Assembly: GCF_902859745.1 (NCBI RefSeq)
Contig: NZ_CADIJW010000008.1
Coordinates: forward strand, 62,001-126,000
Length of the DNA stretch: 64,000 bases
Source of the DNA: Achromobacter dolens
GTDB taxonomy: Bacteria; Pseudomonadota; Gammaproteobacteria; Burkholderiales; Burkholderiaceae_B
Reading direction: 5' to 3'
Shown: piece by piece, positions 7,696 to 17,987 of the stretch
Position numbering within the stretch: position 1 is the first letter of the stretch
Layout: each line of letters begins with the position of its first letter
Translations under genes and position numbers: made by a program
Notes under the pieces: generated by a model
What the model saw: the letters and a program-made list of their open reading frames with translations, nothing else
What the model was told of the DNA's origin: nothing
The model's database searches: none

Positions 7696-9957
7696 ATGAA
7701 ATTCCGCTTCCCCATCTTCATCATCGACGAGGACTACCGTTCCGAGAACGCGTCCGGTCTGGGTATCCGCGCCCTGTCCGCGGCGATCGAGGCCGAGGGC
7801 GTCGAGGTGATCGGGGTGACCAGTTACGGCGACCTGAGTTCGTTCGCCCAGCAGCAGAGCCGTGCCAGCGCCTTCATCCTGTCGATCGACGACGAAGAGT
7901 TCGACGTGGATTCGCCCGAGGACGTGGCCAGCGCGATCAAGAACCTGCGCACCTTCATCGGCGAACTGCGCTTCCGCAACGCCGACATCCCCATCTACCT
8001 GTACGGCGAGACGCGCACCTCGGAACACATTCCGAACGACATCCTGCGCGAGCTGCACGGCTTCATCCACATGTTCGAGGACACCCCCGAATTCGTGGCG
8101 CGCCACATCATCCGCGAAGCGCGCAGCTATGTGGACAGCCTGCCGCCGCCGTTTTTCCGCGAGCTGGTCAAGTATGCGCAGGATGGTTCCTATTCCTGGC
8201 ACTGCCCCGGCCACTCCGGCGGCGTGGCGTTCCTGAAGAGCCCGGTGGGCCAGATGTTCCACCAGTTCTTCGGCGAGAACATGCTGCGCGCCGACGTCTG
8301 CAACGCCGTCGACGAACTGGGCCAATTGCTGGACCACACCGGCCCGGTGGCCGAGTCCGAACTGAACGCGGCGCGCATCTTCCACGCCGACCACTGCTAC
8401 TTCGTGACCAACGGCACCTCGACCTCGAACAAGGTGGTGTGGCACGCCAACGTCGCCGCCGGCGACGTGGTGGTGGTGGACCGCAACTGCCACAAGTCGA
8501 TCCTGCACGCCATCACGATGACGGGCGCGATCCCGGTGTTCCTGCGCCCGACGCGCAACCACCTGGGCATCATCGGCCCGATCCCGCTGGAAGAGTTCCA
8601 TCCGGACAGCATCCGCAAGAAGATCGAGGCCAACCCGTTCGCGCGCGAAGCCGTGAACAAGAACCCGCGCATCCTGACGCTGACGCAGAGTACCTACGAC
8701 GGCGTGATCTACAACGTCGAGATGATCAAGGAACACCTGGGCAGCTACGTCGACACGCTGCACTTCGACGAAGCCTGGCTGCCGCACGCCTCGTTCCATG
8801 AGTTCTACCAGGACATGCACGCGATCGGCCAGGACCGTCCGCGCAGCAAGGACGCGATGGTGTTCGCGACCCACTCCACGCACAAGCTGCTGGCCGGCAT
8901 CTCGCAGGCCTCGCAGATCATCGTGCAGGAATCCGAGACCCGCAAGCTGGACCGCAACGTCTTCAACGAAGCCTACCTGATGCACACGTCGACCTCGCCG
9001 CAGTACGCGATCATCGCGTCGTGCGACGTGGCCGCGGCCATGATGGAGCCGCCGGGCGGCACCGCGCTGGTCGAGGAAAGCATCCGCGAAGCCATGGACT
9101 TCCGCCGCGCCATGCGCAAGGTGGAATCGGAGTTCGGCAAGAACGACTGGTGGTTCAAGGTCTGGGGCCCGAACCGCCTGGTGTCCGAAGGCATCGGCAA
9201 CCGCGATGAGTGGATCCTGGAGTCGAACGACCACTGGCACGGCTTCGGCGACCTGGCCGAAGGCTTCAACATGCTGGACCCGATCAAGGCCACGGTCATC
9301 ACGCCGGGGCTGGACATGTCGGGCAGCTTCGGCGAAACCGGGATCCCGGCCGCGCTGGTCTCCAAGTACCTGACCGAGCACGGCGTGGTGGTCGAGAAGA
9401 CTGGCCTGTATTCGTTCTTCATCCTGTTCACCATCGGCATCACCAAGGGCCGCTGGAACACGCTGCTGACCGCGTTGCAGCAGTTCAAGGACGACTACGA
9501 CCGCAACCAGCCGCTGTGGCGCATCCTGCCGGACTTCTGCCGCGGCCATCGCCGCTACGAGCGCATGGGCCTGCGCGACCTGTGCCAGCAGATCCACGAG
9601 GCCTACCGCGAACGCGACGTGGCCCGCCTGACCACCGAGATGTACCTGAGCGACATGGTGCCGGCGCTCAAGCCGTCCGATGCCTTCGCCCGCATGGCGC
9701 ACCGCGAGGTCGAGCGCGTGGATATCGACAAGCTGGAAGGCCGCGTCACCGGCGTGCTGCTGACGCCGTATCCTCCGGGCATCCCGCTGCTGATCCCGGG
9801 CGAGCGCTTCAACCGCACCATCGTCCAGTACCTGCAGTTCGCGCGCGAGTTCAACGAGCGCTTCCCGGGCTTCGAGACCTACATCCACGGCCTGGCCGAC
9901 GAAGTGGGTCCGGACGGCGAGAAGCGCTATTACGTTGATTGCCTGATCGAAGACTGA
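7696..9957 (+). CDS. Basic amino acid decarboxylase (AdiA/LdcA-type, fold type I, PLP)
   Basis: This 753-residue protein is a full-length bacterial Orn/Lys/Arg decarboxylase. It has the response-regulator-like N-terminal wing domain (about residues 1-145), the PLP core (about 150-590) and the C-terminal domain (about 600-745). The PLP lysine is Lys397 in THSTHKLLAG; other core motifs are WHCPGHSGG, DRNCHKS and LHFDEAW. Family members decarboxylate arginine, lysine or ornithine to agmatine, cadaverine or putrescine, serving acid resistance or polyamine supply. The length is close to E. coli AdiA (756), but sequence motifs alone do not settle the substrate. No cognate antiporter gene (adiC/cadB-like) is adjacent, which argues against a classical acid-resistance operon. 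The next gene starts 18 bases after its stop. Confidence 0.92.
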   Translation: MKFRFPIFIIDEDYRSENASGLGIRALSAAIEAEGVEVIGVTSYGDLSSFAQQQSRASAFILSIDDEEFDVDSPEDVASAIKNLRTFIGELRFRNADIPIYLYGETRTSEHIPNDILRELHGFIHMFEDTPEFVARHIIREARSYVDSLPPPFFRELVKYAQDGSYSWHCPGHSGGVAFLKSPVGQMFHQFFGENMLRADVCNAVDELGQLLDHTGPVAESELNAARIFHADHCYFVTNGTSTSNKVVWHANVAAGDVVVVDRNCHKSILHAITMTGAIPVFLRPTRNHLGIIGPIPLEEFHPDSIRKKIEANPFAREAVNKNPRILTLTQSTYDGVIYNVEMIKEHLGSYVDTLHFDEAWLPHASFHEFYQDMHAIGQDRPRSKDAMVFATHSTHKLLAGISQASQIIVQESETRKLDRNVFNEAYLMHTSTSPQYAIIASCDVAAAMMEPPGGTALVEESIREAMDFRRAMRKVESEFGKNDWWFKVWGPNRLVSEGIGNRDEWILESNDHWHGFGDLAEGFNMLDPIKATVITPGLDMSGSFGETGIPAALVSKYLTEHGVVVEKTGLYSFFILFTIGITKGRWNTLLTALQQFKDDYDRNQPLWRILPDFCRGHRRYERMGLRDLCQQIHEAYRERDVARLTTEMYLSDMVPALKPSDAFARMAHREVERVDIDKLEGRVTGVLLTPYPPGIPLLIPGERFNRTIVQYLQFAREFNERFPGFETYIHGLADEVGPDGEKRYYVDCLIED

Positions 9958-9974
9958 TCGGGTCCGGAGTCCTG

Positions 9975-11177
9975 ATGTTCGATGTCGCCGTTCTCGGCGC
10001 CGGCGCCGCTGGCATGATGTGTGCCGCGGTCGCCGGTCAGCGCGGCCTGCGCGTGGTGCTGGTGGATCACGCCGAACGGCTGGCCGAGAAGATCCGTATC
10101 TCGGGCGGCGGCCGCTGCAACTTCACCAACATCGGCGCGGGGCCCGCCAATTTCCTCTCCGACAACCCGCATTTCTGCCGGTCGGCGTTGGCGGGCTACA
10201 CGCCGCAGGACTTCCTGGCGCTGCTCAGGCGCCACCGCATCGCCTGGCACGAGAAGCACCGCGGCCAACTGTTCTGCGACGATTCCAGCGAATCCATCAT
10301 CGAGATGCTGCGCGCCGAATGCGATGCCGGCGGCGTGCAGTGGCGCATGGCTTGCCAGGTGGCCGAAGTGGCCCATGGCGAGGCGGGCTTCGAGCTGCGC
10401 ACCAGCCAGGGCGTGATCCGCGCGGCCAAGCTGGTGGTGGCCACCGGCGGCATGGCGATCCCGCAGTTGGGCGCCACCGATTTTGGCCTGAAGCTGGCGC
10501 GCCAGTTCGGCCTGAAGGTGGTCGAGCCGCGGCCGGCGCTGGTGCCGCTGACCTTCGACGCGGCGCACTGGCAGCCGCTGGCCGAGCTGTCCGGCGTGGC
10601 GCTGGAGGTCAACCTGGCGACGGGGCAGGGCAAGGCGCGCGGCGAGTTTCTCGAAGACCTCCTGTTCACCCATCGGGGCCTGTCGGGCCCGGCGATCCTG
10701 CAGATATCCAGCTACTGGAAGCCGGGCGAGCCCATTGTCATCGACCTGGCGCCGGGGCGCGACCTGGCGGCCGAACTGCTGGCGGCCAAGTCCGGCAACC
10801 GGCAGCAAATGCATACGGTGCTGGCCGGCCTGTGGCCCAAGCGCCTGGCCGACCGCTGGCTGCAACTGGCGGAGCAGGGCGGCAAGCCGGGCCTGGCGGC
10901 GCTGCGCCTGGCCGATGCGCCGGACAAGACCCTGCGCGCGCTGGCGCAGGACATCCACCAATGGACCCTGGTGCCCAGCGGCACCGCCGGCTACAAGAAG
11001 GCCGAGGTCATGCGCGGCGGGGTCGATACGCGCGGGCTGGACCAGAAATCGATGCAGGCCCGCGCCACGCCCGGCCTGTACTTCATCGGCGAAACCGTGG
11101 ACGTCACCGGCTGGCTGGGCGGCTACAACTTCCAGTGGGCCTGGGCATCCGGCGTGGCCTGCGGCAAGGCGCTCTAG
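9975..11177 (+). CDS. HI0933/BaiN-type FAD-dependent oxidoreductase
   Basis: The protein (400 residues) is a flavoprotein of the HI0933/BaiN family, which includes enzymes of uncertain or varied reductase activity. The FAD-binding GAGAAG motif is at the N-terminus (VAVLGAGAAGMM), the family signature KIRISGGGRCNFTN follows, and the C-terminal FAD motif is FIGETVDVTGWLGGYNFQ. The start ATG at 9975 has GGAG five bases before it; an earlier in-frame ATG at 9939 would overlap the decarboxylase gene and add a non-homologous peptide. The short gap suggests co-transcription with the decarboxylase. No substrate can be assigned from sequence. Confidence 0.88.
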   Translation: MFDVAVLGAGAAGMMCAAVAGQRGLRVVLVDHAERLAEKIRISGGGRCNFTNIGAGPANFLSDNPHFCRSALAGYTPQDFLALLRRHRIAWHEKHRGQLFCDDSSESIIEMLRAECDAGGVQWRMACQVAEVAHGEAGFELRTSQGVIRAAKLVVATGGMAIPQLGATDFGLKLARQFGLKVVEPRPALVPLTFDAAHWQPLAELSGVALEVNLATGQGKARGEFLEDLLFTHRGLSGPAILQISSYWKPGEPIVIDLAPGRDLAAELLAAKSGNRQQMHTVLAGLWPKRLADRWLQLAEQGGKPGLAALRLADAPDKTLRALAQDIHQWTLVPSGTAGYKKAEVMRGGVDTRGLDQKSMQARATPGLYFIGETVDVTGWLGGYNFQWAWASGVACGKAL

Positions 11178-11298
11178 CCGTTTCTGGCGCTTCATCCAAT
11201 GCGTTTCCCGCCCGTTGGCGCGGGCACGCTTCGTGCTGCTCGCCAAGGGCTGTCCGACCCCATAGCCTGCCTGCATGACAGGCATTGCAACGTTATCG

Positions 11299-11336
11299 TT
11301 GTCGTATCAAATAAAAATACCTATCATTTGTATTTT
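11299..11336 (+). promoter_or_regulatory. Promoter and overlapping dyad operator of sodA
   Basis: TTGTCG (11299-11304) and TATCAT (11322-11327) are separated by 17 bases and form a plausible sigma-70 promoter in a locally AT-rich stretch. A perfect 7-base inverted repeat, AAAATAC (11314-11320) and GTATTTT (11330-11336) with a 9-base spacer, lies exactly over the -10 element. Such a dyad would suit an iron or manganese regulator of Fur or MntR type; that is inference. The position would block RNA polymerase. Confidence 0.6.
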
Positions 11337-11387
11337 CAAAAATAAGACGCTCGCCATTGTCGGCGGCGTTGCCCGACGGAGATCGCC

Positions 11388-12002
11388 TTGGCCTACACCC
11401 TGCCGCCCCTGCCTTATGCCTACGACGCGCTTGAACCGCACATCGATGCGCTGACGATGGAGATCCACCACGGCAAGCATCACCAGACCTACGTCAACAA
11501 CCTGAACGCCGCGCTGGAAGGCGCCGGCATCGCCGCCGACGAGCCGGTCGACGCCCTGGTGGCGCGCATCGACCAGTTGCCCGAGGCGATCCGCGGCGCG
11601 GTGCGCAACAACGGCGGCGGGCACGCCAACCACAGCCTGTTCTGGGCGGTCATGTCGCCGCGCGGCGGCGGCGAGCCCGACGGCGCGCTGGCCCGCGCCA
11701 TCGATGCCGAGCTGGGCGGCCAGGCAGCCTTCCGCGATGCCTTCACCAAGGCCGCGCTGACGCGCTTCGGCAGCGGCTGGGCCTGGCTCAGCGTGACGCC
11801 GGACGGCAAGCTGGCAGTGGAAAGCAGCGCCAACCAGGATAGTCCGCTGATGCAGGGCAACACGCCGATCCTGGGGCTGGACGTGTGGGAGCACGCCTAC
11901 TACCTCAAGTACCAGAACCGCCGTCCGGAATACATCGGCGCCTTCTACAATGTGATCGATTGGTCCGAGGTGGCGCGCCGCTACGCCGCCGCCGTGGGCT
12001 GA
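11388..12002 (+). CDS. sodA: Superoxide dismutase, Mn-type
   Basis: The 204-residue protein dismutates superoxide to oxygen and hydrogen peroxide in the cytoplasm. Metal ligands are visible: His27 in MEIHHGKHH, a His in [11 protein letters not shown], and Asp and His in [10 protein letters not shown]. The outer-sphere glutamine is in the C-terminal domain (ANQDSP) and paired with GGGH, which marks the manganese-type rather than the iron-type enzyme; cambialistic use of metal is still possible. The start codon is TTG at 11388, preceded by ACGGAG six bases upstream. An in-frame stop at 11343 and no ATG or GTG in between leave this as the only start. A ZIP metal transporter follows after 27 bases, probably in the same transcript. 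Confidence 0.95.
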   Translation: MAYTLPPLPYAYDALEPHIDALTMEIHHGKHHQTYVNNLNAALEGAGIAADEPVDALVARIDQLPEAIRGAVRNNGGGHANHSLFWAVMSPRGGGEPDGALARAIDAELGGQAAFRDAFTKAALTRFGSGWAWLSVTPDGKLAVESSANQDSPLMQGNTPILGLDVWEHAYYLKYQNRRPEYIGAFYNVIDWSEVARRYAAAVG

Positions 12003-12029
12003 GCCGGCATCGCGCGAGGGCAGTGGACC

Positions 12030-12923
12030 ATGAACACCTTCAGCCGTCATCGCATCCGGCCCGCGGCCACCAGCGTCAGCGTCTGGACGCTGGCGGTGCT
12101 GGTCGCCTGCCTGGGCCTGCACCAGGCGTGGGTCTATTTCGATGCCAATGCGCCACACGTGGCCGACGCGCTGCTGGGCGGCATGGTCGCCGCCGGCGCC
12201 ACGGCGGCGGGCACGCTGCCGATCCTGTTCGCGCGCACCATCCCCCAGAAGATGCAGGACAGCATGTTCGGCTTCGGCGCCGGCGTGATGCTGGCGGCCA
12301 GCGCGTTCTCGCTGGTGGCGCCGGGCATCGCGGCGGCCGAGTCGCAGGGCGCCGGCCCCTGGGGCGCGGGCCTGACGGTGGGCGCCGCCATCCTGCTGGG
12401 CGCGGCGGCGCTGCTGCTGATGGACCGGCTGTTGCCGCACGAGCATTTCATCAAGGGGCGCGAGGGCATCGAGGCGCACCGCCTGCGCCGCGCCTGGCTG
12501 TTCGTCTTCGCCATTACGCTGCACAACCTGCCCGAAGGCCTGGCCATCGGCGTCGGCTACGCCGGCAACGATCCGCTGCGGGGCACCGCGCTGGCCACCG
12601 GTATCGCCATCCAGGACATCCCCGAAGGATTGGTGGTGGCGGTGGCGCTGATCGCCGCCGGCTACAAGCGCGCGTTCGCGGTGGCGCTGGGCATGCTGTC
12701 GGGCCTGGTCGAGCCGGTCGGCGCGGTGCTGGGCGCGGTGGTGGTGGGCTGGTCGACGGCATTGCTGCCGTGGGGCCTGGGCTTTGCCGCCGGCGCCATG
12801 CTGTTCGTGATCAGCCACGAGATCATCCCCGAGTCGCACCGCAAGGGGCACGAGGTCTACGCCACCTGCGGGCTGATGCTGGGCTTCGTGCTGATGATGC
12901 TGCTGGACACCGCGCTGGGCTGA
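12030..12923 (+). CDS. ZIP family divalent metal transporter (BbZIP-like)
   Basis: This 297-residue inner-membrane protein has about eight membrane segments and closely resembles the structurally known ZIP of Bordetella bronchiseptica. The two metal-binding helices carry HNLPEG (His165, Asn166, Glu169) and QDIPEG (Gln195, Asp196, Glu199), and Glu228 is in the SGLVEPVGA helix. All of these equal the BbZIP binuclear-site residues as I remember them, with a constant offset of 12, so both metal sites are intact. The C-terminal [15 protein letters not shown] is also conserved. It moves Zn, Fe, Mn or similar ions into the cytoplasm. Its place 27 bases behind sodA suggests coupling of metal supply with the dismutase. 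Confidence 0.92.
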   Translation: MNTFSRHRIRPAATSVSVWTLAVLVACLGLHQAWVYFDANAPHVADALLGGMVAAGATAAGTLPILFARTIPQKMQDSMFGFGAGVMLAASAFSLVAPGIAAAESQGAGPWGAGLTVGAAILLGAAALLLMDRLLPHEHFIKGREGIEAHRLRRAWLFVFAITLHNLPEGLAIGVGYAGNDPLRGTALATGIAIQDIPEGLVVAVALIAAGYKRAFAVALGMLSGLVEPVGAVLGAVVVGWSTALLPWGLGFAAGAMLFVISHEIIPESHRKGHEVYATCGLMLGFVLMMLLDTALG

Positions 12924-13005
12924 CACGGGCGCGGCGCGGCGACCGGCCAGCGATCATGGATCAACAACGGAACCGCGTTTCGCGGTATGCTTTCGGCGCT
13001 GTCAC

Positions 13006-13093
13006 GCATGTTGCGGGAGAGAGCGGCCGTTCGCGGCTGCCGCCGAAGGCGCAATTCGCCCGGAATCGCTCAGGTATCCCATACCGCGCATGC
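13006..13093 (+). ncRNA. Glycine riboswitch, aptamer I
   Basis: The first glycine aptamer has the conserved GGAGAG-type start, the CCGAAGG-GCAA core (about 13042-13054) and the CGCTCAGG segment (about 13067-13074). A closing stem is visible: GCATG and GCGG (13006-13016) pair with CCGC and CATGC (13084-13093) around a small internal loop. It lies in the leader of gcvT, the usual place for this switch. Confidence 0.85.
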
Positions 13094-13137
13094 TTGCCCT
13101 GTCCCGGTTTTCACCGCGCGGACGCGGCAAAGCAGCA

Positions 13138-13244
13138 CTCTGGAGAGACCTGGCGCCGCTGCCCAATCAGGGACATAGCGAGCAGCCCAGGCGCCGAAGG
13201 TGCAAACCCGCCACGCGGGGCAACTCTCAGGCAAAAGGACAGAG
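13138..13244 (+). ncRNA. Glycine riboswitch, aptamer II
   Basis: The second aptamer contains CTCTGGAGAGACC at the start, GCCGAAGGTGCAAA in the core and CTCTCAGGCAAAAGGACAGAG at its end, all near-consensus. CTCTG (13138-13142) pairs with CAGAG (13240-13244) as stem P1. The 91 bases from here to the gcvT start are the expression platform; no T-run terminator is seen, so control of translation initiation or of an ON-type structure is more likely. Glycine binding is expected to raise gcvTHP expression. Confidence 0.93.
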
Positions 13245-13335
13245 GGGCGGAAGATTCAGCCGTTGCGTGGGCGCATCCCGTCCGCCGGCGGCATTCCGTA
13301 ACCCTGGCAACGCTGCCGCTCCGGAGTACCCGCGC

Positions 13336-14436
13336 ATGTCCGCACCCCTCAAACGCACCCCGCTGGCCGACGAACATATCGCCTCTGGCGCCCGCATGGT
13401 CGACTTCGGCGGCTGGGACATGCCCCTGGCCTACGGCTCGCAACTGGAGGAGCACCACGCGGTGCGCCAGGACGCCGGCATGTTCGACGTCTCGCACATG
13501 CTCAACGCCGACATCACCGGCCCCGACGCCTACGCCTTCCTGCAGCGCCTGGTGGCCAACGACGTCGCCAAGCTGACCGTGCCCGGCAAGGCGCTCTACA
13601 CCTGCATGCTGAACCCGCAGGGCGGCGTCATCGACGACCTGATCGTGTATTTCTTCGCCGCCGATGAATGGCGCGTGGTGGTCAACGCCGGCACCGCCGA
13701 CAAGGACATGGCCTGGATGCAGCGCGTCAGGCAGGCCGGCAAGTTCGACGTCACCATCACGCCGCGCCGCGACCTGGCCATGATCGCCGTGCAGGGCCCC
13801 AACGCCCGCGCCAAGGTCTGGGCCGCGCGCCCCGCCTGGCAGGCCGCCAGCGAGCCGCTGACCCCGTTCGTGGCCGCCCGCGTCGGCGACGACACGCTGG
13901 TCGCGCGCACCGGCTACACCGGCGAAGACGGCTTCGAAATCGTGCTGCCCGCCGCCGAGGCGGTGCAACTGTGGCGCGACCTGGCGGCCCAGGGCGTGCG
14001 CCCGGCCGGCCTGGGCGCGCGCGACACGCTGCGCCTGGAAGCCGGCATGAACCTCTACGGCCAGGACATGGACGAACTGACCCAGCCCGGTGAAGCCGCG
14101 CTGACCTGGACGGTTTCCCTGAAGAACCCCGAGCGCCGCTTCATCGGCCGCGACGCGCTGGAGCAGTTCGCCACGCCCGCCGCCTTCGTCGGCCTGAAGC
14201 TGCAGGAACGCGGCGTGATGCGTGCCCACATGGCGGTGCGCGCCAAGAACGGCACGGGCGAACTCACCAGCGGCACCATGTCGCCGACGCTGGGCGTGTC
14301 GATCGGCTTTGCCCGCCTGCCGCAAGGCGTGGTCGCGGGCGACACGGTCGAGGTCGACATCCGCGGCAAGTGGGTGCCCGCCCTGGTCTGCAAGCTGCCG
14401 TTTGTCCGTAACGGCAAAGCCGTCGAACACTCGTAA
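13336..14436 (+). CDS. gcvT: Aminomethyltransferase, glycine cleavage T protein
   Basis: The 366-residue T protein releases ammonia from the aminomethyl group on lipoyl-GcvH and gives 5,10-methylene-tetrahydrofolate. Typical segments are [21 protein letters not shown] near the N-terminus, [20 protein letters not shown] and [19 protein letters not shown], which holds folate-binding residues. Length is normal. The ATG at 13336 has GGAG ten bases before it and begins SAPLKRTPL, the usual N-terminus. It is the first gene of gcvTHP and lies directly behind the two-aptamer glycine riboswitch. Confidence 0.97.
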   Translation: MSAPLKRTPLADEHIASGARMVDFGGWDMPLAYGSQLEEHHAVRQDAGMFDVSHMLNADITGPDAYAFLQRLVANDVAKLTVPGKALYTCMLNPQGGVIDDLIVYFFAADEWRVVVNAGTADKDMAWMQRVRQAGKFDVTITPRRDLAMIAVQGPNARAKVWAARPAWQAASEPLTPFVAARVGDDTLVARTGYTGEDGFEIVLPAAEAVQLWRDLAAQGVRPAGLGARDTLRLEAGMNLYGQDMDELTQPGEAALTWTVSLKNPERRFIGRDALEQFATPAAFVGLKLQERGVMRAHMAVRAKNGTGELTSGTMSPTLGVSIGFARLPQGVVAGDTVEVDIRGKWVPALVCKLPFVRNGKAVEHS

Positions 14437-14538
14437 ACTCGAAGCTTCGCGCGGGAGGCCCGCCCCTTTTTGGGGCGCAGGCCGCCGGCGCGAGGCGCGC
14501 AACACCATTTCCTTATCCGAATCCCCCCAGGAGTTCCC

Positions 14539-14916
14539 ATGAGTCTGCCCACCGATCGCAAGTACACCGAGTCCCATGAATGGGTCAAAGCCGAAGGCGA
14601 CGTGTTCGTCGTCGGCATCACCGATACCGCCCAGGACCAACTGGGTGACCTGGTCTTCGTCGGCGACGTCAAGGTCGGCGCCAAGCTGAACGCGGGCGAG
14701 ACCGCCGGCGTGGTCGAGTCGGTCAAGGCCGCCTCCGACATCTACGCGCCCGTGGCCGGCGAAATCGTCGCGTTCAACGACGAGCTGGAAAGCAACCCCA
14801 ACCTGATCAACGAATCGGCCTTCACCGCCTGGATCTTCAAGATCAAGCCGGTCAACGCCGCCGATGCCGACAAGCTGCTGGACGCCGCCGGCTACGAAGC
14901 CGTCGCCAACGGCTAA
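14539..14916 (+). CDS. gcvH: Glycine cleavage system H protein
   Basis: GcvH is the 125-residue lipoyl carrier that shuttles the aminomethyl group between GcvP, GcvT and the dihydrolipoamide dehydrogenase. The lipoylation lysine is Lys63 in [13 protein letters not shown]. The N-terminus YTESHEWV and the C-terminal helix are canonical. The ATG at 14539 is preceded by CAGGAG. A 102-base gap separates it from gcvT; a run of C-rich and CGCG-rich bases there shows no clear terminator, so readthrough within the operon is likely. Confidence 0.97.
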   Translation: MSLPTDRKYTESHEWVKAEGDVFVVGITDTAQDQLGDLVFVGDVKVGAKLNAGETAGVVESVKAASDIYAPVAGEIVAFNDELESNPNLINESAFTAWIFKIKPVNAADADKLLDAAGYEAVANG

Positions 14917-15007
14917 GCCGGCCAGGGCGGGCGCGGCGCTGGCGCCGCCGCCCGTCCATGCATCACCGTCCGTCCCTCCCGACGACACCGCCATCCCGAG
15001 ATCCCCC

Positions 15008-17881
<2,874 letters not shown>

Positions 17882-17894
17882 TGCCGCGTGACGG

Positions 17895-17940
17895 CCCGCC
17901 CCTTGGGGCGGGTCATCGAGGCTTGCCTGGCGACAGGCAA
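17895..17940. repeat. Two stacked hairpins behind gcvP
   Basis: CCCGCCCC (17895-17902) pairs with GGGGCGGG (17905-17912), and TTGCCTG (17923-17929) pairs with CAGGCAA (17934-17940). With the bidirectional terminator right after, three perfect hairpins lie within 76 bases. They probably protect the gcv mRNA 3' end. Confidence 0.6.
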
Positions 17941-17942
17941 AA

Positions 17943-17970
17943 AAAACCCCCATCGCACGATGGGGGTTTT
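17943..17970. terminator. Bidirectional intrinsic terminator between gcvP and the DUF945-YbjN gene
   Basis: AAAACCCCCATCG pairs perfectly with CGATGGGGGTTTT, a 13-base stem with a 2-base turn. It is flanked by A-run and T-run sequence (TTTTGCTTTTT on the plus side, TTTTTT on the minus side), so it can end both the gcv transcript and the convergent gene. Confidence 0.9.
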
Positions 17971-17987
17971 GCTTTTTCGCGGCCGTC

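Noticed and set aside
7405-9888. Long minus-strand frame over the decarboxylase gene
   Set aside because: It is a mirror frame of a gene with clear PLP decarboxylase motifs; composition is typical of shadow frames.
7696-9957. Acid-resistance arginine/agmatine system
   Set aside because: No antiporter or AdiY-type regulator gene is adjacent, so only the enzyme family is called.
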